DNA of 64,000 nt from Kaistia algarum. GTDB taxonomy: Bacteria > Pseudomonadota > Alphaproteobacteria > Rhizobiales > Kaistiaceae. The translations under genes and the position numbers were made by a program. Where the stretch lies: NCBI RefSeq assembly GCF_026343945.1, contig NZ_JAPKNJ010000002.1:1030533-1094532 (forward strand). Direction: 5' to 3'. Below, in pieces: positions 43,280 through 51,238 of the stretch; position 1 is the first letter of the stretch, and the number at the start of each line of letters is the position of its first letter. A model generated the notes under the pieces. The model was given only the letters and a program-made list of their open reading frames with translations, had not been told where the DNA came from and did no database searches.

Positions 43280-44260
43280 ATGAAGTCCACATTGACCCGC
43301 CGCGGCTTCGGCATGGCAGCGCTCGCCGGCCTTGCTGCCGCCACCCTGCCGCCCGGCCGCGCCCGCGCCGCCGGCACCCCGCTCAATTTCCAGTCGATCT
43401 GGATCAACGATCCCGAATTCTCCGGTTATTTCATTGCGCTCGACAAGGGCTATTACACGGCCGAAGGCCTCGACGTGAACTACATCCCCGGCGGCCCGGA
43501 CGTGATCCCGCAGGCCTCGCTTCTGACGGGGAAGGCCGATATCGCGCTGACCTCGCTGATCGAGACGGCGAGCGCCGTCTCGGAGAAAGGCGCCCCCTTC
43601 AAGATCGTCGGCGCGCAGTTCCAGAAGAGCCCCGACAGTGTCATCAGCCTTGAGGCCACCGGCATCAAGACGATGAAGGACCTCGCCGGCAAGACCGTCG
43701 CCTGCTCACCGCTCAGTCTCGGCACCTTCAAGGTTCTGCTCGGCTTGAACGGCGTCGCCGAGGATCAGGTCAAGATCGTCCCCTATGCCTTCGATCCGAC
43801 CCCGCTCGCCACGGGCCAGGTCGACGCGGTGGTCGATTTCATGACCTCGCTGCCCTTCATCGTCGAGCAGACCTCCGGCAAGAAGGCCAGCTATCTGCTG
43901 TTCTATGACTACGGCATGCCCTTCGGGCAGGACTTCGTGACCGTCACCGAGGACACGCTGAAGAACCGCCGTAAGGACGTGGTCGGCTTCCTGCGTGCCA
44001 GCCGCAAGGGCTGGGACGATGATTTCGCCGATCCGCTCAAATACACCAAGGAATTCGAGAACAGCTGGTACAAGGGCAATGGCTACACGCCGGAGGCGTC
44101 CGAGTTCCACTCCAAGATCCAGATTCCGCTGATGCAGAACCCGAAGGGCGTCTTTACGATTGATGACGAATCGATCGAAAAGAATATCGCCTCGCTCGAA
44201 AAGATCGGCGTAAAGGCGAACAAGGATCTGTTCGATACCTCCATACTCGCCGAGCTCTGA
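43280..44260 (+). CDS. NMT1-type ABC transporter substrate-binding protein, Tat-type leader
   Basis: A 326-residue exported binding protein. The leader MKSTLTRRGFGMAALAGLAA has the twin-arginine motif TRRGF and ends near ARAAGTP. The mature part has WINDPEFSGYFIALDKGYY and YIPGGPDVIPQ, the family hallmarks in diverged form. It has a strong AAGGAG ribosome site before the ATG at 43280. The ATPase and fused permease at 40108-42467 have no other binding protein, so this one probably serves them. The Tat leader implies folding before export. Confidence 0.92.
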   Translation: MKSTLTRRGFGMAALAGLAAATLPPGRARAAGTPLNFQSIWINDPEFSGYFIALDKGYYTAEGLDVNYIPGGPDVIPQASLLTGKADIALTSLIETASAVSEKGAPFKIVGAQFQKSPDSVISLEATGIKTMKDLAGKTVACSPLSLGTFKVLLGLNGVAEDQVKIVPYAFDPTPLATGQVDAVVDFMTSLPFIVEQTSGKKASYLLFYDYGMPFGQDFVTVTEDTLKNRRKDVVGFLRASRKGWDDDFADPLKYTKEFENSWYKGNGYTPEASEFHSKIQIPLMQNPKGVFTIDDESIEKNIASLEKIGVKANKDLFDTSILAEL

Positions 44261-44287
44261 TTACCAGAGCACCCCCGGATACACGTA

Positions 44288-45391
44288 ATGGTAAACCTCT
44301 TCACGCCCCTGACACTCAGGGGCGTTACTTTCAAGAACCGGATCCTCGTATCGCCCATGTGCCAGTACGCGGCCGTGGATGGTCACGTCACGGACTGGCA
44401 TATCGAGCATCACGGCCGTTTCGCCCTTGGCGGCGTCGGGGGTGCGCTGGTGGAGGCGACCGGCATCCTGCCCGAGGGCCGGATCACACCCGATTGCCTC
44501 GGTATCTGGGACGATGCCCATGTCGCGGGGCTTGCCCGCATCGTGGCGGGATATCACCGCCAGGGCGCCGCGATCGGCATCCAGCTGAGCCATGCCGGCC
44601 GCAAGGGCAGCTCGACCCCACCCTGGGACGGCGGCTGGGCCATTCCCGCCGATGACCCGCGCGCCTGGCAGACCGTCGCGCCCTCGGCGATCCCCTATCA
44701 CGAAGACTGGCCGGTGCCGCATGCGCTGAGTATCGATGAGATCGCCGGGATCACGGCGGCCTTCGTCGCCGCGGCGAAGCGAGCCGTCGCCGCCGGCTTC
44801 GACTTCGTCGAGATCCATGGCGCCCATGGCTATCTGCTGCATTCCTTCGTCTCGCCGGTCTCGAACGAGCGCACGGACGCCTATGGCGGCACGGCGGAAA
44901 ACCGGATGCGCTTTTCGCTGGAGGTCGCGAGCGCGGTCCGCGCGGCGATCCCCGACACCATGCCACTGTTCTATCGCGCCTCCTGCATCGACCGCATCGA
45001 GGGCGCCGGCCTGACGCTCGACGACACCGTACCGCTCGCCATCGCGCTGAAAGGCGTCGGCGTCGATTTGATCGATTGTTCGGCCGGCGGCGTGCTGGTC
45101 CGCACCAATCCGGGCCATATCAAGGAAGGCCCCGGCTTCCAGATCGGCTTCGCCGACCGCATCCGCCGCGAGGCCGGCATCGCCACCATGGCGGTCGGCG
45201 GGATCACCGAGGGCCGTCAGGCTGACGCGGTGATCACCGAGGGCAAGGCGGATTTCGTGGCGATCGGCCGCGAGATGCTGTCGGATTCGAACTTTCCCTA
45301 TCGCGCCGCGCTGGCGATCGGCATCGAAAAGCCGGCCTTCGCGCTGCCGCTCCGCTATGCCTTCTATCTCCAGTTCCGGGAGCCGGCATGA
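44288..45391 (+). CDS. Old Yellow Enzyme family NADH:flavin oxidoreductase (YqjM/XenA-like)
   Basis: A 367-residue FMN enzyme. SPMCQYAAVDGHVTDWH carries the Cys25/Tyr27 pair that defines the thermophilic-like (YqjM) class. HAGRKGS and FVEIHGAHGYLLHSFVSP contain FMN and substrate-binding His residues. It would reduce an activated C=C, nitro group or C=N with NAD(P)H. The stop overlaps the aldo/keto reductase start by ATGA. It may saturate a ring double bond in the catabolic route. Confidence 0.92.
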   Translation: MVNLFTPLTLRGVTFKNRILVSPMCQYAAVDGHVTDWHIEHHGRFALGGVGGALVEATGILPEGRITPDCLGIWDDAHVAGLARIVAGYHRQGAAIGIQLSHAGRKGSSTPPWDGGWAIPADDPRAWQTVAPSAIPYHEDWPVPHALSIDEIAGITAAFVAAAKRAVAAGFDFVEIHGAHGYLLHSFVSPVSNERTDAYGGTAENRMRFSLEVASAVRAAIPDTMPLFYRASCIDRIEGAGLTLDDTVPLAIALKGVGVDLIDCSAGGVLVRTNPGHIKEGPGFQIGFADRIRREAGIATMAVGGITEGRQADAVITEGKADFVAIGREMLSDSNFPYRAALAIGIEKPAFALPLRYAFYLQFREPA

Positions 45392-46461
45392 GCGCGAGGC
45401 TCGCTCAGGTCCCGCTTGGCAAGAGCGGCATCAGCGTCTCGCGCGTCGGTTTCGGCTCGGCTCCGCTCGGCGATTTCTTCGAGAGGCTCGATGAGCGGAC
45501 CGCCATCGGGACCGTCGAGGCGGCGTTCTCTGCCGGCATCAATCTGATCGATACCTCGCCGCATTATGGCAACGGCCTCGCCGAGCATCGCGTCGGCACG
45601 GCGCTGCGCGCGGTCCCTCGCGAGGCCGTCGTGATCTCGACCAAGATCGGCCGCGTCATGACCCCCGGCGCGTCCCGCTTCGACGAGCCCGCGCCGCCGC
45701 TCGCGCGCGGCTTCGTCGGCAGCCTGCCGCACCGTCCGCGCTTCGACTATTCCTATGACGGCGTCATGCGCTCCTTCGAGCAGTCGCTGCTGCGCCTCGG
45801 CACCGACCGGATCGACATTCTCCTCGTGCACGATATCGACCCCTGGTCGCAGGGCGAGGACATGGTCGAGATCCGCTATCGCGAGGTGATCGACAGCGGC
45901 TATCGCGCCCTCGACGAATTGCGTTCCTCGGGCGTCGTCCGGGCTATCGGTCTCGGGCTCGACGACCACGATTATTGCGAGCGCTTCCTGCGCGACGCCG
46001 ATTTCGACGCGGTCCTGCTCGCCGGCCGCTATTCGCTGCTGGAGCAGCCGGCCTTGCCAACGCTGCTGCCGCTGGCGCTCGAAAAAGGCGTCGGCGTGAT
46101 GCTCGGCGGCATCTTCAATTCCGGTATCCTCGCAACGGGCGCCATTCCCGGCGCGCGCTACAATTATGAAGCCGCTTCGCCGGAGATCATGGCGCATGTC
46201 GCCCGGATCGAGGCTGTCTGCGCGGGCCATGGCGTGCCGCTGGCGCGCGCCGCCGTGCAGTTTGTCCTCGGCCATCCAGCGGTCTCGACGCTGGTCCTCG
46301 GCGCCGTCAAGCCGGCAGAGATCGCCCGCAACCTCGCCGCGCTCGACGAGCCCGTACCCGCCGCGTTGTGGGACGAACTCAAGGCCGAGGGCCTGCTCGA
46401 TCCAGCCGCGCCCACGCCATCCGAAACAACAACAACCATGCCTTCCCGGGAGATCGCCTGA
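45388..46461 (+). CDS. aldo/keto reductase (D-threo-aldose / pyridoxal 4-dehydrogenase-like branch)
   Basis: A 357-residue aldo/keto reductase with catalytic Asp55 and Tyr60 (LIDTSPHYGNGLAE), Lys86 (ISTKIGR) and His in ILLVHDID. The long insert with RFDYSYDGVMRSFEQSLLRLG is characteristic of the L-fucose/D-threo-aldose 1-dehydrogenase and pyridoxal 4-dehydrogenase branch. Next to a nucleoside hydrolase, oxidation of a released sugar such as ribose, or of an aldehyde on the base, is equally possible. Confidence 0.88.
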   Translation: MSARLAQVPLGKSGISVSRVGFGSAPLGDFFERLDERTAIGTVEAAFSAGINLIDTSPHYGNGLAEHRVGTALRAVPREAVVISTKIGRVMTPGASRFDEPAPPLARGFVGSLPHRPRFDYSYDGVMRSFEQSLLRLGTDRIDILLVHDIDPWSQGEDMVEIRYREVIDSGYRALDELRSSGVVRAIGLGLDDHDYCERFLRDADFDAVLLAGRYSLLEQPALPTLLPLALEKGVGVMLGGIFNSGILATGAIPGARYNYEAASPEIMAHVARIEAVCAGHGVPLARAAVQFVLGHPAVSTLVLGAVKPAEIARNLAALDEPVPAALWDELKAEGLLDPAAPTPSETTTTMPSREIA

Positions 46462-46462
46462 C

Positions 46463-47422
46463 ATGCCGCTGAACGCCCCCGCCACCACGCTCTGGATCGA
46501 CACCGACACCGGCTCCGACGACGCTGTCGCGCTCGTCATCGCGTTCAAGCATCCCGGAATCGAGATTGCCGGCATCTCCGTCGTTGCCGGGAACTGCTCG
46601 CTCGATAAGGCGCTGCAGAATGCGCTCTACACGCGCGAGATCTGCGGCGCGGAGCACGTGCCCGTCTATGCCGGCCTCGCCGTGCCGCTGATCCGCGGAC
46701 CGTTCCATGCCGAGAACGTGCATGGGGTCGACGGCATGGGCGATATCGGCCTGCCCCTCTATGGCCGCGTGCCTGACGAAGGCCACGCCATCGACAAGAT
46801 GATCGAGGCGATCCTGGCCCGGCCCGGCGAGATCACGCTGGTCACGCTCGGCCCGCTCACCAACATCGCCGTCGCGCTCGCCCGCGAGCCGCGGATCGCG
46901 AAGGCGGTTAAGCATTGCGTGATCATGGGCGGAATTGGTGACGGACCCGGCAATGTGACGCCGGCTTCGGAATTCAATATCTACGCCGACCCCGATGCGG
47001 CGCGTATGGTGTTCCAGTCCGGCATGCCGATCGTGATGTGCGGCTGGGATGTGTCCTGGCGCTATGCCGTGGTCGAGCCGGCCGATACGGACGAGCTGAA
47101 GCGGGTCGGGGGAAAGCTCGGTGATTTCTGCGTCGATATCCAGCGCTTCCTGGTCGAGTTCGCGACCAAGGTTTCGGGCCTGCCGGGCATCGATCTGCCC
47201 GATCCGATCACCGTGGCGATCGCCATCGATCCGTCGATCGTGACGAAGTCGAGCGAAGCTTATGTCGAGGTGGTCAATGGCGACGGCCCGGCGCTCGGCC
47301 AGACCATTATCGACCGCAAGCTGCATGCCGGAAAACCGGTCAACGCCACGGTCGTTGACGTCGCCTCGCGCGAGAAGTTCATGGCGATGCTCACCGCCGC
47401 CGTTTCCGGCTCGCCCGCATGA
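46463..47422 (+). CDS. nucleoside hydrolase (IunH-type), second copy
   Basis: A 319-residue nucleoside hydrolase with IDTDTGSDD (Asp13, Asp15, Asp19, Asp20), IMGG, TPASEFNIYADPDAA and the C-terminal LPDPITVAIAIDPS. It is closer to the canonical active site than the copy at 8225-9169. The frame is open from 46166, but the ATG at 46463 follows the aldo/keto reductase stop by one base and starts the fold. The next gene downstream is the ECF S component, a pairing that implies import of a nucleoside followed by base release. Confidence 0.93.
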   Translation: MPLNAPATTLWIDTDTGSDDAVALVIAFKHPGIEIAGISVVAGNCSLDKALQNALYTREICGAEHVPVYAGLAVPLIRGPFHAENVHGVDGMGDIGLPLYGRVPDEGHAIDKMIEAILARPGEITLVTLGPLTNIAVALAREPRIAKAVKHCVIMGGIGDGPGNVTPASEFNIYADPDAARMVFQSGMPIVMCGWDVSWRYAVVEPADTDELKRVGGKLGDFCVDIQRFLVEFATKVSGLPGIDLPDPITVAIAIDPSIVTKSSEAYVEVVNGDGPALGQTIIDRKLHAGKPVNATVVDVASREKFMAMLTAAVSGSPA

Positions 47423-47546
47423 GCGCGGCGGAGCCAACCTCTTTCTTCCGGACGCGATGCTGCGTCCCCGCCTTCGCAGGCAGCGGTGAAGGGCCCTCCC
47501 CTCGCCGCGATTGCCGGGTTCTGCGCTTGATCCCCGGCCAACCAGA

Positions 47547-47562
47547 CCGGCGAAAACGCCGG
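47547..47562 (+). other. hairpin in the S-component leader
   Basis: CCGGCG-AAAA-CGCCGG forms a perfect six-pair stem with a four-base loop 38 bases before the S-component start. No U-tract follows, so it is not a simple terminator. The 178-base leader 47423-47600 may hold a regulatory RNA, but no known class was recognised. Confidence 0.3.
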
Positions 47563-47600
47563 CGAGCTGACGCATTCACATCTTCCTGCTGGGGAATATC

Positions 47601-48173
47601 ATGAAGTTCGACAACAGAACGCTCGTCCTGATGGCCGCGGCCATCGTCATCAATATCGTCGTCGGCCAGATCGTATCCTGGGTGAAGCTGCCCTTGTTCC
47701 TCGATTCGATCGGCACGGTGCTTGTCGGCATCCTGGTCGGGCCGATTGCGGCTGCCGTCGTCGGCACGCTCGCCAACCTGATCTGGGGCCTGCTCTTCGA
47801 TCCGGTCGCCGCCGCGTTCTTCCCGGTCGCGCTGGTGATCGGCCTCACCGCCGGCATCCTCGCCCGCTATGGCTGGTTCTCCAGCTTGGCGAAGACAATC
47901 GTTGCCGGCGTGATCATCTGCGTGATCTCGACGATCGTCTCGATCCCGATCGTCGTCTACATGTTCGGCGGCGTCACCGGCTCAGGCACCGATTTCGCGA
48001 CCGCCTATATGCTGGCCATGGGCCAGAACCTGATCCAGTCGGTCGCGATCTCCAACCTCGTGCAGAACATGGGCGACAAGATCATCACCGCGGTCGTCGC
48101 GTTCCTGATCGCCAGCCGCCTGCCGCGCAACCTGACCTCGAGCCTGCCCTTCTTCGCCTATTCGCGGACCTAG
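47601..48173 (+). CDS. ECF transporter substrate-binding S component
   Basis: A 190-residue, almost wholly hydrophobic protein with about six membrane segments and the ECF S-type N-terminal pattern LPLFLDSIGTVLVGILVGP, GTLANLIWGLLFDP. It has no ATPase or T partner next to it; the shared energising module is probably that at 18389-20842, 27 kb away. S components of this general type are known for vitamins and for queuosine precursors; in gut clostridia an S component and a nucleoside hydrolase act together in queuosine salvage. The ligand here is not known. Confidence 0.85.
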   Translation: MKFDNRTLVLMAAAIVINIVVGQIVSWVKLPLFLDSIGTVLVGILVGPIAAAVVGTLANLIWGLLFDPVAAAFFPVALVIGLTAGILARYGWFSSLAKTIVAGVIICVISTIVSIPIVVYMFGGVTGSGTDFATAYMLAMGQNLIQSVAISNLVQNMGDKIITAVVAFLIASRLPRNLTSSLPFFAYSRT

Positions 48174-48197
48174 GACATCCCGTCTCGAAACTCCGGA

Positions 48198-48224
48198 GGG
48201 CCGCGTCCGCGCGGCCCTTCTTCG
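48198..48224. terminator. intrinsic terminator between convergent operons
   Basis: GGGCCGCG (48198-48205) pairs with CGCGGCCC (48210-48217) around a TCCG loop and is followed by TTCTTCGT. It lies between the S-component gene (stop 48173) and the convergent epimerase gene (stop 48227), so it can end the plus operon and perhaps both. Confidence 0.8.
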
Positions 48225-48226
48225 TT

Positions 48227-49228
48227 TCAAAGCCCGAAATAGTCCCGGTACCAATCCACGAAGCGCACGACACCGGTATCGACCGGAGTCGACGGTCTGT
48301 AACCGGTGAGCGCTTCGAGCAGTTGCGGCGCGGCGAAGGTGCGCGGTACGTCGCCGGGCTGCATCGGCAGCATGGTGCGGATCGCCGGTCGGCCGAGCGC
48401 GGCCTCGATCGTCTCCACGAAACGCATCAGTTCGACCGGCTGGCCGCCACCAATATTGACGGTGCGGTACGGCGCCTCGGGCGACAGTGTATCGACCCCG
48501 TCGACGCGGTTCAGTTCCGACGGCACGACCTTCACCAGTCGTAGGATCGCCTCGACCAGATCGTCGACATAGGTGAAGTCGCGGCTCATCCGCCCCTCGC
48601 CATAGATCTCGATCGGCTCGCCCTTCAGGATCGCGGACACGAACTTGAACAGCGCCATGTCCGGCCGGCCCCAGGGGCCATAGACCGTGAAGAAGCGGAA
48701 CGCGGTCGTCGGGAGATGGAAGAGATGGGCATAGGCATGAGCCATCAATTCCATGGACTTCTTCGAGGCGGCGTAGAGCGTCAGCGGCTCGTCCGCCCGG
48801 TCCAGCTCGGCAAACGGGATCTTGTCGTTGGCACCATAGACCGAGGAGGTCGAGGCGAGCAGCAGATGGCGCGGCTGCACCGCCTTTGCCAGTTCCAGCA
48901 CGTTCCACGAGCCGACGAGGTTGGAATCGACATAGGCCTTCGGATTTTCGAGGCTGTACCGCACGCCGGCCTGCGCGGCGAGATGCACGATCACCTCCGG
49001 CTCGGCCAGCGCCGCCGCCTCGTCCAGAGCCGTCCGATCCTCCAGGTGGCCAATCACCGGTCGGAAGCCGTTGGACTGCGCCAGAATCGCGTGACGTCGC
49101 TCCTTGAGAGCCACGTCGTAATAGGGCGTCATCGCATCGAAGCCGACGACGAAATGCCCCTCGTCGAGCAGCCGCCGAGCGAGGTGAAAGCCGATGAAAC
49201 CGGCGGTCCCGGTGATGAGATAGCGCAT
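48227..49228 (-). CDS. NAD-dependent UDP-glucuronate 4-epimerase-like protein
   Basis: A 333-residue extended SDR epimerase. The Rossmann motif is GTAGFIG, and the catalytic YxxxK is Tyr152/Lys156 (YAASK). [19 protein letters not shown] is the region typical of UDP-glucuronate epimerases. It would convert UDP-glucuronate to UDP-galacturonate for polysaccharide synthesis. It lies directly downstream of the UDP-glucose dehydrogenase that makes its substrate, in the same minus operon. Confidence 0.9.
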   Translation of the reverse strand: MRYLITGTAGFIGFHLARRLLDEGHFVVGFDAMTPYYDVALKERRHAILAQSNGFRPVIGHLEDRTALDEAAALAEPEVIVHLAAQAGVRYSLENPKAYVDSNLVGSWNVLELAKAVQPRHLLLASTSSVYGANDKIPFAELDRADEPLTLYAASKKSMELMAHAYAHLFHLPTTAFRFFTVYGPWGRPDMALFKFVSAILKGEPIEIYGEGRMSRDFTYVDDLVEAILRLVKVVPSELNRVDGVDTLSPEAPYRTVNIGGGQPVELMRFVETIEAALGRPAIRTMLPMQPGDVPRTFAAPQLLEALTGYRPSTPVDTGVVRFVDWYRDYFGL

Positions 49229-49234
49229 CTCAGT

Positions 49235-50578
49235 CTACGCCTCGCCGTCCGCGGCCGGGTCGACGATATCCTCGTTCGGCCGGCCGACCGAAATATAGCG
49301 GAAGCCGTGGCGAACGATTTGCTCGCGGCGATAGACGTTGCGGAGGTCGACGAGGACCGGGCTCGCCATAACCCCTCTCAACCGCACGAAATCGAGCGCG
49401 CGGAAGGCGTCCCATTCGGTGACGATGACCAGCGCATCGGCGCCTTCGGCTATGTCGTACGGTCCGGAGCCGAACATGACATCGTCGAGCAAGAGCCGCG
49501 CCTGCTCCATGCCCTGCGGATCGAAGGCGCGCACGCGGGCGCCGCCATCCTGCAAAGCCTGGATCAGCGCGAGCGAGGGTGCCTCGCGCATATCGTCGGT
49601 GTTAGGCTTGAAAGTGAGGCCGAGCACGGCGATCGTCCGGCCGCGCACCTCGCCGCCGAGAGCCTGGAACACCTTCCTCGCCATGGCGCGCTTGCGCGTT
49701 TCGTTGACGGCGACCGTCGTTTCGACGAGGCGCAGCGGCGTGCCGTAGTCCTGCGCGGTCTTGACCAGAGCGACTGTGTCCTTGGGGAAGCAGGAGCCGC
49801 CGAAGCCCGGCCCGGCGTTCAGGAACTTGGTACCGATACGGTTATCGAGGCCTATGCCCCGCGCCACTTCCTGCACATTGGCGCCGACCTTCTCGCACAG
49901 ATCCGCCACCTCGTTGATGAAGGCGATCTTGGTCGCGAGGAAGGCGTTGGCCGCGTATTTGATCAGCTCGGAGGTGCGGCGCGAGGTGAAGAGCAGCGGC
50001 GACTGGTTGAGGAAGAGCGGGCGATAGACCTCGCTCATCGGCTCGCGCGCCCGCTCGTCCTCGATGCCGATGACGATGCGGTCGGGACGCTTGAAATCGG
50101 AGATCGCGGCGCCCTCGCGCAGGAATTCCGGATTGGAGACGACGACGATTTCGGCCTGGGGATTGGTCTCGCGGATAATGCGCTCGACCTCGTCGCCGGT
50201 GCCGACCGGTACCGTCGACTTGGTGACCACGACGGTGAAACCGGAAACGGCGGTCGCGATCTCGCGCGCCGCGCCATAGACATAGGAGAGATCGGCATGG
50301 CCGTCGCCCCGCCGTGACGGCGTCCCGACGGCGATGAAGACGACATCGGCACCAGCGACGGCCGGCTGCACATCCGTCGTGAAGGCAAGCCGGCCGGAAC
50401 GCGCGTTCATGCCGACGATCTCGGCCAGTCCCGGCTCATAGATGGGCATTTCGCCGCGTTCGAGCGCTTCAATCCGCTCGGCGCTCTTGTCGACGCAGAC
50501 AACCTCATGGCCAAAATCGGCGAGGCAGGCACCGGAGACGAGGCCGACGTAACCCGAGCCAATCATTGCAATTTTCAT
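49235..50578 (-). CDS. ugd: UDP-glucose 6-dehydrogenase
   Basis: A 447-residue UDP-glucose/GDP-mannose dehydrogenase. The N-terminus MKIAMIGSGYVGLVSGACLA is the NAD-binding motif and the catalytic Cys263 is in GFGGSCFPKD. It oxidises UDP-glucose to UDP-glucuronate in two steps. The ATG at 50578 is used; an in-frame ATG 11 codons upstream is less likely because it would precede the Rossmann strand. It is first in a two-gene operon with the epimerase. Confidence 0.93.
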   Translation of the reverse strand: MKIAMIGSGYVGLVSGACLADFGHEVVCVDKSAERIEALERGEMPIYEPGLAEIVGMNARSGRLAFTTDVQPAVAGADVVFIAVGTPSRRGDGHADLSYVYGAAREIATAVSGFTVVVTKSTVPVGTGDEVERIIRETNPQAEIVVVSNPEFLREGAAISDFKRPDRIVIGIEDERAREPMSEVYRPLFLNQSPLLFTSRRTSELIKYAANAFLATKIAFINEVADLCEKVGANVQEVARGIGLDNRIGTKFLNAGPGFGGSCFPKDTVALVKTAQDYGTPLRLVETTVAVNETRKRAMARKVFQALGGEVRGRTIAVLGLTFKPNTDDMREAPSLALIQALQDGGARVRAFDPQGMEQARLLLDDVMFGSGPYDIAEGADALVIVTEWDAFRALDFVRLRGVMASPVLVDLRNVYRREQIVRHGFRYISVGRPNEDIVDPAADGEA

Positions 50579-51238
50579 GAATGCGTCCGTCCCTTTGCCC
50601 GACCGGCACATCGCTCCGGGCGGCCAGACCGTCCAGCGACAAGGAATCGCTGAGCCGCTCTATCCTTTTGTTCTATTGCGTGTTCTTCACACGAACCGGT
50701 GCTCGATCCGCACGAAAGCGCTATAGGCATACACGCAATCCGCTGCTCGTTCAGGTCGTTTGTGACGCCCGAACCGCGGAGGGCGCGCCGTGCCATTGTG
50801 CCGCTATCGCCCGGGCATGTTGCAGAAAGATGAAGGCCCGACCCGGCCGCCGCCGGTAGCTTTCCCCAGGGCACGTTGCCGGCGTTCCCCACCCACAGAA
50901 GATGCAACGTCATATTGCATCGCACAATCGATGTCGCAGCGCTTCCATAGGAAGGAAAATTGGGCGATACTGATGTGTCGCTTTCAAACGCGATGCGGCG
51001 GGTCGGCGTACCCTTTTCGGTGCGAATCGGCTCTCCGCCAGGATTTCGGGCGATGTCGGGGGGCCACCGGCATCGTTCGAAGGGGATGGGCTGGGGCGAG
51101 TTCGGGAATATCTCATGGAACGGATACGGCGTCGCGAACTCATCGCCCGCCTCGGATCGCCGCCCGTTGACCGGGCCGGTGTCCTCGATCCTTTCGCCCA
51201 AAAACCATCTATTTTGATCGATTGAAGGAGCTGGTGAC
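50579..51238. promoter_or_regulatory. 660-base divergent intergenic region with inverted repeat
   Basis: No gene in this gap is convincing; several short ORFs lack ribosome sites and family features. It must contain promoters for the dehydrogenase (minus) and the Sel1 protein (plus). GATGCAA (50901-50907) and TTGCATC (50915-50921) form a perfect inverted repeat with seven bases between, resembling a dimeric operator. The Sel1 ribosome site AAGGAG is at 51225-51230. Confidence 0.5.
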
